Below the pieces are notes generated by a model, which was not told the DNA's origin, did no database searches, and worked only from the letters and a program-made list of their open reading frames with translations. Source: Rhizobium skierniewicense (GTDB taxonomy: Bacteria > Pseudomonadota > Alphaproteobacteria > Rhizobiales > Rhizobiaceae). Taken from it: 64,000 nucleotides of DNA. A program made the position numbers and the translations under genes. The stretch's first letter is position 1. Each line of letters opens with the position of its first letter. The stretch is from assembly GCF_014196515.1 (NCBI RefSeq), contig NZ_JACIDV010000004.1, forward strand, positions 350,760 to 414,759, in the 5' to 3' direction. This document shows positions 56,004-63,449 of this stretch, one piece after another.

Positions 56004-57290
56004 TCAACTGCTGCGTTGGTTGGCGTCAGTGATGATCTGATCGTCGGGCTTGATCTCGCCGGATTTGATGGCCGTAAACTGGCCATCGGTCGCACCCGTT
56101 TCGACCGGCACGGCAACAGGGGCATTGTCGCGCAATACCCAGATGCTGCGTTTCGTCGTTTCTGGTTCACCACCGCTGCCGCCGCGCTGACGCCCCATGC
56201 GGGGCGGGCGAAACAGTCCCATCAACCCGCCACCACGGGAGGCTGATTCGCGCGGAGGCGTATAGCGAAGGGCAGCATTGGGAACGAGGATCGCGTCCTT
56301 TACCTCTTCAACGACAATGTTGGCTGTTGCCGTCATGCCGGGCCGCAACAGCAGTTCGGCATTGTCCACCGTCAGGATACCCTTGTAGGTCACGACGTTC
56401 GAAACGGTTTCGGAAGCAAAACGGACCGTTTCAATGGTGGCTGGGAAACTTTTTTCGGGATAGGCGTCGACGTTGAACGTTGCCGTCTGCCCGGTATCCA
56501 CCTTGCCGACATCGGCCTCGTCGATGGCGACCTGCAGCTCCATATGCCGTAAATCACCAGCGATGGTGAACAGGACTGGTGCATTCAGGGAGGACGCAAC
56601 CGTTGCGCCCGGGTCAACATCACGCGTCAGAACCACGCCATTGATGGGCGAGATGATCCTGGCCTTGCCGAGATTGAGTTCCGCAAGCCGCAGATCGGCC
56701 TCTGACGAGAGAACCGACGCACTGTTGACTTCGAGCGTTGCGGCGGCTGCATCATAGGTGAACTGTGCCACCTCCAGATCCTGCTGGCTGGAAACCTTGC
56801 TTTGAACCAGCGACCTCAATCGGTCCATCGATGATTTGGCGGAACCCAGATCGGCTTTCGCCTTCAGGACGCTGGCTTTGGCGGATGCAAGCTTGGCCCG
56901 GGCGCTCTGAACATCGGCCTCCAGCTTGTTGGTATCCAGTTCTGCCAATATGTCACCCGCTTTGACTGGGCTGTTATAGGTGACGTTGACCTTGCGAATG
57001 GTGCCGGAAAGCTCGCTCGATATATCGACCTGATCGGTTGGCTGCACTGAGCCTGTTGAGGTGACGATAACCGCGAGGTCGCCCTTCTTGGCATCCTGTG
57101 TTGTGTAGGTGTAAGCGACACCGGATTTGCCAGCGACGTAATAATAGGCACCCGAGCCCAGCAACACAAAGATCACCACCGTCGTATAGAGAAATCGGCG
57201 GGACTTCTTTTTACCGGTTTTGGCCGAAACCAGAATATCACGCAGATCGGGTTGCTCTGATGGCTGCTTCAGGTCGTTTCCGGAGTTCAT
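56004..57290 (-). CDS. MacA-type periplasmic adaptor
   Basis: A 428-residue membrane-fusion protein of the HlyD/MacA family. One membrane helix near residues 33-52 anchors it, followed by a beta-barrel domain, two coiled-coil arms around residues 115-215 (AKASVLKAKADLGSAKSSM, then DAAAATLEVNSASVLS), and a lipoyl domain (GKARIISPINGVVLTRDV). It would bridge the inner-membrane MacB parts to an outer-membrane channel; no tolC gene is in the window. A long upstream gap separates it from tRNA-Pro. Confidence 0.92.
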   Translation of the reverse strand: MNSGNDLKQPSEQPDLRDILVSAKTGKKKSRRFLYTTVVIFVLLGSGAYYYVAGKSGVAYTYTTQDAKKGDLAVIVTSTGSVQPTDQVDISSELSGTIRKVNVTYNSPVKAGDILAELDTNKLEADVQSARAKLASAKASVLKAKADLGSAKSSMDRLRSLVQSKVSSQQDLEVAQFTYDAAAATLEVNSASVLSSEADLRLAELNLGKARIISPINGVVLTRDVDPGATVASSLNAPVLFTIAGDLRHMELQVAIDEADVGKVDTGQTATFNVDAYPEKSFPATIETVRFASETVSNVVTYKGILTVDNAELLLRPGMTATANIVVEEVKDAILVPNAALRYTPPRESASRGGGLMGLFRPPRMGRQRGGSGGEPETTKRSIWVLRDNAPVAVPVETGATDGQFTAIKSGEIKPDDQIITDANQRSS

Positions 57291-57561
57291 TCTGTTTACC
57301 TATCAAGACAACGCCGTGGCTTATGCCTGCAAAAATAGTTTTTGCGGGTCATTGAGGTTTTTGGCGCTGTATCCGTCTCTCCGGTCCGGCTTCGCATAGG
57401 TTTTGCACGGGGTGAAGTGAAAACTTCGTAATATTGTCCCCGTTGGGGTACGGGTTCACGCCATTCCATCGCGAATGCAGCCCCGTGGAAAAAAAGAAAG
57501 AAAGATGATTTTATCTGTTGCAGGTCACGGGTGAACCGTGTATCTCCCCACCATCGAAAGA

Positions 57562-57638
<77 letters not shown>

Positions 57639-57742
57639 CTTTCAGAAGTCAATTTTTCCAATGACTTCTACAGTTTCCCTCATAAATAAGTTCAAATCTT
57701 AGGTGCCGTGCGCAATGCTTCGGCGCCCTGTGTTGTTCGCAA

Positions 57743-57889
57743 TTATCCCAGATACTGGAAGTAGGCCCAGGCTGCGGCGAAAAATGCGATGACGCCGATG
57801 ACGATGGCGAGTTTGCGCAGTTGCGGATTGGGTTTGCGTGGCTGCTTTGGTGGTTCCGGTTTGCGGAATTTTATGACGTTTTCGTTCAT
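57743..57889 (-). CDS. Small single-helix membrane protein
   Basis: A 48-residue protein. It has a basic, proline-rich cytoplasmic start (ENVIKFRKPEPPKQPRKPNP) and a single membrane helix (AIVIGVIAFFAAAWAYFQYL). Similar small proteins are common in Rhizobiaceae and have no assigned function. The ATG at 57889 is preferred over the longer one at 57946; GGAT lies upstream. Confidence 0.65.
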   Translation of the reverse strand: MNENVIKFRKPEPPKQPRKPNPQLRKLAIVIGVIAFFAAAWAYFQYLG

Positions 57890-58131
57890 GTGTGACATCC
57901 AATTGCGTTGCGAGCCGATAAAATATGCTTCGCTTGCAAGGTGCAAGATGTCGATAGGTGTTTTCCTGATCTATGGGTTTTATGGTTTCCGCAATATGGG
58001 CGCTGCGGGCGGCTTGACTTCGAGAGTGAGTCGGTCCAATTGAGTTTTGCTATCGCGTTGTTATCAATCTATGATGTGCGACAAGCAGGATAAACGGAAG
58101 CAGCGTGATCGCAAGACCGGAGCAGTTTGAG

Positions 58132-58437
58132 ATGTCTGCAAAAATCTATCGTCCAGCAAAGACTGCCATGCAATCCGGCAAGGCCAAGACGAATCTTTGG
58201 GTGCTCGAATTCGATGCCGAAGTTCCTCGCAAAATCGACCCCATCATGGGCTACACGTCGTCGTCCGATATGAACCAGCAGGTGAAGCTTTTCTTCGAAA
58301 CGCAAGAGCAGGCTGAAGCCTACGCTCAGCGCAAGGGCATCGAATACCGCGTCATCCCTCCGCAGGAGGCAAGCCGCAAGGTTGTTTCCTACACGGACAA
58401 CTTCAAATACAACCGCACGCAGCCGTGGACACACTAA
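58132..58437 (+). CDS. NADH dehydrogenase complex I subunit NDUFS4-like
   Basis: A 101-residue protein of the ETC complex I (NDUFS4/18 kDa) family, an accessory subunit of respiratory complex I in alphaproteobacteria and mitochondria. Landmarks are MSAKIYRPAKTAMQSG at the start, GYTSSSDMNQQVKLFFE, and YTDNFKYNRTQPWTH at the end. The ATG at 58132 follows GGAG. The tRNA-Arg gene lies immediately downstream. Confidence 0.92.
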   Translation: MSAKIYRPAKTAMQSGKAKTNLWVLEFDAEVPRKIDPIMGYTSSSDMNQQVKLFFETQEQAEAYAQRKGIEYRVIPPQEASRKVVSYTDNFKYNRTQPWTH

Positions 58438-58452
58438 TTCGGTTAGACCGAA

Positions 58453-58529
58453 GGCCCCTTAGCTCAACTGGATAGAGCAACTGCCTTCTAAGCAGTAGGT
58501 CGCAGGTTCGAGTCCTGCAGGGGTCGCCA
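58453..58529 (+). tRNA. tRNA-Arg (anticodon TCT)
   Basis: Acceptor GGCCCCT pairs with AGGGGTC (one G-T), then G and CCA. The anticodon arm ACTGC, loop CTTCTAA, GCAGT gives TCT. The integrase remnant begins 42 bases downstream and reads toward the tRNA, so the 3' end of this gene is probably the attachment site used by the element. Confidence 0.97.
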
Positions 58530-58570
58530 CTTTCCCGTTTAAAATCAATTACTTAGATTTTCCGTCCGAC

Positions 58571-59881
58571 TTATTTCCGACTTCCGTCCGACACTTCCGA
58601 CATTCGTCCGACATTGCTCGTCATACGGCTTCCGTCATCCTGTGCCTGATCATAGGTTTTCCCATCGGTTTCGTGCCAGCTGATCATTTTGCGCATGGCG
58701 CTGTATGCTAGCTCCTGGTGCATTGCGAGATAGTGTTTCAGGATTTCGTTTGCGCTGTTGAAGTTGTGGCCTGTGATGGCGCAGATCTCGGGAATGGTGC
58801 AGCCCGCTCTTGCCAGCCAGGTGACCGCTGTATCGCGTAAGTCCTGGTCGCGGAGATCCGCGCAGCTTGGCATGGGTTGGATCTCTGTTCGGCTTCCCTG
58901 GCTCGGCATGCCCTTGGTTGCTGCCATCTGCACCAACTTATAGCGCTTGTAATAGCTGAACTTGTCGAACTGGGACCAGCTGCGCTCATCGAGGACGACG
59001 TGCGGAGAAACGATCTGTGCCTTCTTGCGGCGCTCCTGCATCAATTTGATACGGCTTGTCAGCTCCGGCGCTTCCGGAATGGAAACGATGGCGCCGGTTT
59101 TCATCTGGCGAAAATCGACGCTGCCCCTGTCCCGGCCGAGGAAGGTGAATAACAGCCGATCGTTCTGGCGCTGGCCTGTCCAGACGCCCAGGGCGATCAT
59201 GTCGCCGATCTCCTCGAGGCCGATCGCGTCGGCAGCCTTAATCATCTGCTCGATCTCGGCCGGCGTGCCGGCGCGGATCCGGGGAGGCGGAACCTTCATG
59301 CGCAGTTTGTGAGCCGGGTTGACGTGCAGCTCCGGAAGCTTGCCGCGATCCATCGCCCATTGCAGGGCCGTGCCAAGCTGGCGCATGGTCGCCGAGGCCT
59401 GCGATATGCCGCTCTTGATCCGTAGCAGGTCATACATGCCCATGCAGATCGGCTTGGTCAGAGCGGCAGCCTCGGCGCTCTAGACGTCGGGCATGTGCTT
59501 TTCGATAGATTTGCCGTTCAGCCGATAATCATAGCGAGTTTTTGCAGAGAGATCCGCGACGGCCGGGTTTTTCTCCGGATGCAGCCAGTCTTCATAAAGG
59601 CGCTCGAGCGGATAGGTTGGCAGGATCTGCGCGACCTGGTGCGGCTTTGGTGCTGCGGCCTTCGGCTTTGCTCGTGCCTGTTCCCGCTTGTCCGCCTCGA
59701 GCTGGCGCGCGAATTGCTACGACCAGTCCATTGCCTGGCCTGCCGTCATCCAGCTTTGGTCCGTCTCGTTGCGGAGATCCTGCCCCTTATACCCGCGATC
59801 GCGCAGCGTCTTCGACGGTTCGAAACGTGGGCGGCCATTGCGCCATGTGATGTAGGGAATTTTTGGTTGAGGTTTTTTCAT
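58571..59881 (-). pseudogene. Tyrosine recombinase (integrase) interrupted by two amber codons
   Basis: Read on the minus strand from the ATG at 59881, one frame runs to 58571 but is broken by two TAG codons, at 59717-59719 and 59480-59482. Everything else stays in frame (the stop-to-stop distances divide by three). The pieces are an AT-rich-independent N-terminus (MKKPQPKIPYITWRNGRP), a core-binding segment (RLYEDWLHPEKNPAVADL) and the catalytic domain with GVWTGQRQNDRLLF (arginine I), QDLRDTAVTWLARAGCT (arginine II; the usual histidine is not visible) and AITGHNFNSANEILKHYL (histidine and likely tyrosine). It lies next to tRNA-Arg, its probable target. Recent inactivation by point mutation is the simplest reading. 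Confidence 0.82.
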
Positions 59882-59883
59882 GG

Positions 59884-60387
59884 CTATACTCGAAACACTT
59901 TGCCGTTGATGGAGTAGACGGAGCCGGGAGCGATGCTGGCTCCACCGTTGGATATGATCCAGCCGCCGTAAAAATGAGAATAAGTGAAGTTGGCCTCGTG
60001 GGCGCAGCACTCTGCCTTCGTTGCGCGGATGCGATCGCCTGGCTTGAGGAGCGGTCGCAAGGCGACGTCGGCGAGATGATTGCGCAATTGGCTGAGGGCC
60101 ACGCGCTGCTCGATGCTCGTGGCTTCGAAATCGGATTGCTCGTGCTCGCGTGAGGTTTGTGGCGTGTGCCGGCTGACAAGGTCGGCCCACTCACGAGCGA
60201 TCTCGTCTTCCGCGTCGGCGCGCGTGTTGTCTCGGCAAAGCCAAGCATCTTTGGTGATGATGCTCTTGACGGTGAACCGTCCGCTGTCTTCCGTGATGTG
60301 GTGGCCCGTGTTTGAAACGCTGCCGACGCGTGCCCGAAAGCATTTGAGTTTGGGGTGGACGTAGAGTTCGGCTGTAATGGTGCCCAT
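59884..60387 (-). CDS. Unknown phage-like protein
   Basis: Not recognised. The 167-residue protein has no signal peptide or membrane helix. It contains a cysteine pair near residue 125 (AECCAHEANF) and an acidic middle stretch (DEIAREWADLVSR). The sequence type and position beside an integrase suggest an element gene. It ends in TAG five bases before the integrase start, and ATG at 60387 is well placed. It is followed upstream by the three-hairpin gap. Confidence 0.6.
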   Translation of the reverse strand: MGTITAELYVHPKLKCFRARVGSVSNTGHHITEDSGRFTVKSIITKDAWLCRDNTRADAEDEIAREWADLVSRHTPQTSREHEQSDFEATSIEQRVALSQLRNHLADVALRPLLKPGDRIRATKAECCAHEANFTYSHFYGGWIISNGGASIAPGSVYSINGKVFRV

Positions 60388-60406
60388 GGCTGGATCCTCT
60401 GAAATG

Positions 60407-60445
60407 AAAAAGCCCGGCGGTCACGCGAAACAAAGACCGCCAGGC
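60407..60445 (-). terminator. Minus-strand terminator in the element
   Basis: GCCTGGCGGTC and GACCGCCGGGC form an 11-base stem (one G-T pair) read on the minus strand, followed by TTTTTC. It would end transcripts coming from the small-gene cluster and the candidate RNA before the 167-residue gene. Confidence 0.85.
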
Positions 60446-60570
60446 AAGCCCGGTATTCGCATCGGCGTGCTGATCCGTTGCTACTTGCCGGGAACGGCTC
60501 CAGGGAGCTTTGGAGCCGTGGGGATGGTTTGGAGCGGAAAGAGGAGGTCAATACTCTTTCCGCTCCGTCT
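60407..60570 (-). ncRNA. Candidate structured RNA with three hairpins
   Basis: The gap 60388-60601 holds no credible gene but three hairpins in a row. H3: GGAGCGGAAAGAG at 60531-60543 with CTCTTTCCGCTCC at 60554-60566 (13 base pairs, perfect). H2: ACGGCTCCA at 60494-60502 with TGGAGCCGT at 60511-60519 (9, perfect). H1: the terminator at 60412-60445. Read on the minus strand, this is a compact stable fold ending in a U tract, as in small regulatory RNAs or long 3' leaders of phage transcripts. A transcript has not been shown; a promoter was not found. Confidence 0.4.
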
Positions 60571-60601
60571 GCTTACGGCCAGGGCGGCTGGCACGAAGCA
60601 A

Positions 60602-60697
60602 TCACTTGCGGCGGTAGGTGCGCCAGAAAAGGTAGAAGGTGACGGCCTGAGCAAACAGGATGGAGCCGATCGTCAGCGCGAGCTGAGTGGTGGTCAT
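60602..60697 (-). CDS. 31-residue single-helix peptide
   Basis: A short frame reads MTTTQLALTIGSILF, then AQAVTFYLFWRTYRRK: a membrane helix followed by a basic tail. Its ATG at 60697-60695 overlaps the TGA of the preceding gene as ATGA, the same arrangement that links the two genes before it. The helix-plus-basic-tail form and coupling support a real, very short gene. Holin-like or regulatory functions are possible; none is proven. Confidence 0.6.
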   Translation of the reverse strand: MTTTQLALTIGSILFAQAVTFYLFWRTYRRK

Positions 60698-60954
60698 TGC
60701 ACAACCCTCAAACGCGGCACGGCAGAGGGGAAGCGGAAAACGCCACCTTTCGAATGCGCCTCCTTGAGAATTGCCTGTGCTTCCACCATCATGGCGGTAC
60801 GGTCGGCACCCACGGCGATGGCCTTGTGGAGATAGGTGTCGATCTCGTCGCGTGCGGCCTGCAATTCGCGCAGATCGTCCTCCAGTTGGCGCATAAGCTC
60901 ATCCTGCACGCTGGCGACTTTCTGCAGTTCGTTGATGGTGTGACGGATGCTCAT
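60694..60954 (-). CDS. Small coiled-coil protein of unknown function
   Basis: An 86-residue, highly charged and helical protein. Its N-terminal two thirds (ELQKVASVQDELMRQLEDD, then LRELQAARDEIDTYL) has heptad-like spacing, so a coiled coil is likely. No family was recognised. It overlaps the preceding gene by four bases (ATGA) and the next by four, so it is part of a coupled chain. Confidence 0.65.
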   Translation of the reverse strand: MSIRHTINELQKVASVQDELMRQLEDDLRELQAARDEIDTYLHKAIAVGADRTAMMVEAQAILKEAHSKGGVFRFPSAVPRLRVVQ

Positions 60955-61235
60955 GCTTCACCGCCTTCCTGAGGCAGCAAGGGTGCATCATCAACGAGTG
61001 ACAATTTGCTTGGCGAAATTTGCCGGATCAAAAGTTTGACGCCGCAGCACAAGCATTTCTCGCCCTCGATATGAAGGCCTCCAAACTTGCGCGTCACCTT
61101 CGCTAGGCTTCCATTTGGGTAAACGATGCCTCCAGCAGTTGTGATGTCAGCAAGCGTCATCACGTTGCGGCCGATCCATTCGCGCTCGGTTAGTTTGCTG
61201 TACATCGCTGGGCTGATTGGGGTTTGACTGCTCAT
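60951..61235 (-). CDS. Small protein with a Cys cluster, unknown function
   Basis: A 94-residue protein with TEREWIGRNVMTLADITTAGG, a beta-like YPNGSLAKVTRKFGGLHIEGE and a cysteine cluster EKCLCCGVKLLIRQI that could bind a metal. This has the look of small phage proteins with a zinc-binding knuckle; the family is not known. It overlaps the remnant frame upstream (ATGA) and the coiled-coil gene downstream (ATGA). Confidence 0.65.
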   Translation of the reverse strand: MSSQTPISPAMYSKLTEREWIGRNVMTLADITTAGGIVYPNGSLAKVTRKFGGLHIEGEKCLCCGVKLLIRQISPSKLSLVDDAPLLPQEGGEA

Positions 61236-61387
61236 GCGTCACCGCCCTGGGACATAAGGGATGCATAGTGCTCCTCGATGGCCCGGAGTTCGGCCGCGGC
61301 TTGAGCAGACGAGAAACCCAGATACGGCTGGCTTTTTCTCGATCTCTGTGGTGGGGACGAGTTACGGCGCACGCGTAAACTTGGCAT
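61232..61387 (-). pseudogene. 3' remnant of an element gene
   Basis: A 51-codon frame ends with SAQAAAELRAIEEHYASLMS and overlaps the next gene as ATGA, like the other members of the chain. The upstream part is basic and low in information, and the neighbouring membrane-protein gene ends at 61448 with an unrelated composition. The simplest reading is that the 5' end was lost when this DNA was joined to the right-hand segment. A new short gene is also possible. Confidence 0.4.
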
Positions 61388-61447
61388 TCACCCCAACTTC
61401 GGCTGGTGGATATGTTGATATGCAAATCCGATCAGTAGCCGGGAAGG

Positions 61448-63268
61448 TCAAGATCGCTCGGTTGTAGTTGAGACCGCGCAAGACACGTTGCGTTTGGACA
61501 CAGAAACAAGCTCTCCATCGGTTATGATTGAATAGCCATTTTCCAGTAAAGCTGAACGCGCCGTATTCTCTAAAGGTATCGGCTTAAATTTTGTGAGCGC
61601 AATGACGTCAAAACATTGAGCTTTCACAGCCTCAAACAGGTCTCGTTCTGTTGAAAAATAGATGAGCCTGTTCTGCGCTCTTGACCCGACTAGTGCGCCT
61701 GATGGTCGGTTGAGAAACGCGTGAACAGCGATCGTAAGCGGAGTTTCTCCGTCGATGTCAATCTTTCCGAAACCGAACTCTTTCCGAAGGGGTGGGTAGC
61801 TTAAGAATATCCTTTCGACAGGCGATGTATGTTTTGCTCTTTGCAGACTCTTTCCAAATGACGAGTTGGCGTTAATTTCACCCACGCGTATCAGATATTG
61901 TGAGTTCATGAAAATCACTAAGACCGCGCCGACAGATAACACTATCGCCGCGATCTTTGATCTGAATGAAATTGATGCGATCGCAGTGACGCCTATGATC
62001 ACAGATGGAACGAAGTACCTGAATGACCAAGGCGGCGCTGGAATCATGAAGCACGCCATACCGAGCGCAGCCAGCGCGCCAAGTGCAAGCGCGGTTCGCA
62101 TGCCGTCGATCCATTTTCCCTTGACCTGATAAATCAAGAGACCAGCGCAAAGAATACCCGAAAAGCCAAAGCCGCCGGCCAACAGCCAACCGAACTGTTG
62201 TCCACTATCGGGGCTGCTTCGAATGAACATTCTTGCGACAAACCGTGAGCTATCAAGGAAAGTGGCTACCCCGGCCTGCACTGTCTCATTGGCGGTCCTT
62301 TTAAGAGGGGTGCCGTAGACGAAGATGTTGGCGATGTATCGACTCATAAACGCCAGGGAGATAACGAGGCTAAGAAGCGCCCCATTGACGAGCGTTAGAA
62401 AGCTTCTGCCTCTGATAGAGAGATAGACAAGAATGATGCTGATCATCGCTGCTGGAAACACAGCTGTTATCTTAGCGCCAACTGCCAAGGCGCAACAGGC
62501 GATCACCATTGCGGCAGACACCGCCGTTTGCTTCCGGCAGTAGATGACAATCCAAGACGCTGCCATTGCGACAGCAGGAACAGCGAGGAGATCACCCTTC
62601 AAAGTTCCTGCGACCCCAAGGCAGACCGGCGCAGTTGAAAGCACAGCAGCCACCATTGCCGACCACTGACGACTAGCACCAAGTTGCCTCGAAAGAAGGC
62701 AAATCGACAAAAAGGCAACCAGAAAAATCTCTAAGTTGCCAAACATAAGGCCTTGAACATTTCCAGCCGCGATGCCGTAGAGAAGGGCGTTTATCTCACC
62801 ATTCCATTCGTTCGAGAAGATATTGATTTGCTCTGTCGGCATGTGGATTAGTACCGACTGGTAGTTCATCCAGAGGCCCAGGCGCGGTAGCCCATAGGTT
62901 TGCGCATCCAATGTAAACTCTTGGAAAAAGACGCACTTAAAAAGCTGAAACGCAAAGAATGCCGAGAAAAGTACCGATCCAAACGTGACAGTTTTCCCGA
63001 GTTCGATGCGCGGCTTTGACCATCGTAACGAAGTCGCGACAATGACCAGCAATGCGATCCAAACGGTGGTTGTTGTCAGGGCGTCGAAAGCGGACGCAAC
63101 AAGAACAAAGATGATCAAAACGGCTTGGAGAAAAACCCACGCCATCAACCAAGCGGCTGAAGGGTTGCCCGCAATTTTTACAAGCGGACGTGAGTAGAGG
63201 GTAATCGCCATCAACTTTATCGCAAGCATGACGATGGCAGGAGCCACGAAGAGTAGGGATGTTAGCAT
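61448..63268 (-). CDS. Large membrane protein, GT-C-like
   Basis: A 606-residue protein with about 12 or more membrane helices through residue 455 and a soluble C-terminal part of about 150 residues. The topology (helices, a loop with FQEFTLDAQTYGLPRL that contains Asp, then more helices) resembles GT-C glycosyltransferases of the ArnT/PMT and Rgt type, which use lipid-linked sugars. It lacks any family motif I can name with certainty. Base composition varies along the gene and is lower in places than the core genes. It is a lone minus-strand gene next to an insertion element. Start at 63268 is the first of several possible methionines. Confidence 0.55.
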   Translation of the reverse strand: MLTSLLFVAPAIVMLAIKLMAITLYSRPLVKIAGNPSAAWLMAWVFLQAVLIIFVLVASAFDALTTTTVWIALLVIVATSLRWSKPRIELGKTVTFGSVLFSAFFAFQLFKCVFFQEFTLDAQTYGLPRLGLWMNYQSVLIHMPTEQINIFSNEWNGEINALLYGIAAGNVQGLMFGNLEIFLVAFLSICLLSRQLGASRQWSAMVAAVLSTAPVCLGVAGTLKGDLLAVPAVAMAASWIVIYCRKQTAVSAAMVIACCALAVGAKITAVFPAAMISIILVYLSIRGRSFLTLVNGALLSLVISLAFMSRYIANIFVYGTPLKRTANETVQAGVATFLDSSRFVARMFIRSSPDSGQQFGWLLAGGFGFSGILCAGLLIYQVKGKWIDGMRTALALGALAALGMACFMIPAPPWSFRYFVPSVIIGVTAIASISFRSKIAAIVLSVGAVLVIFMNSQYLIRVGEINANSSFGKSLQRAKHTSPVERIFLSYPPLRKEFGFGKIDIDGETPLTIAVHAFLNRPSGALVGSRAQNRLIYFSTERDLFEAVKAQCFDVIALTKFKPIPLENTARSALLENGYSIITDGELVSVSKRNVSCAVSTTTERS

Positions 63269-63449
63269 ACGCCCCCACTACCAGCGCAACGTGTAATTGC
63301 CAACTGCTAACTAACGCCGCTCGCGTGTTTGTTTTTTTCTTTGCCCGATCGGCACAATCAACGATATCGGTGCGCAGGTAAAATGGCTCTAGGTGTTTGA
63401 TCCCGGCATTTGATGGTGCGATATTTTCCAGTGAATGGAAGGATGCACT

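Noticed and set aside
59480..59719. Programmed amber readthrough or TAG recoding in the element
   Set aside because: A neighbouring element gene ends normally in TAG and no suppressor tRNA lies in the window; point mutation is simpler.
59495..59917. Plus-strand open frames opposite the integrase
   Set aside because: They overlap the broken integrase frame in antisense and show no ribosome site or domain.
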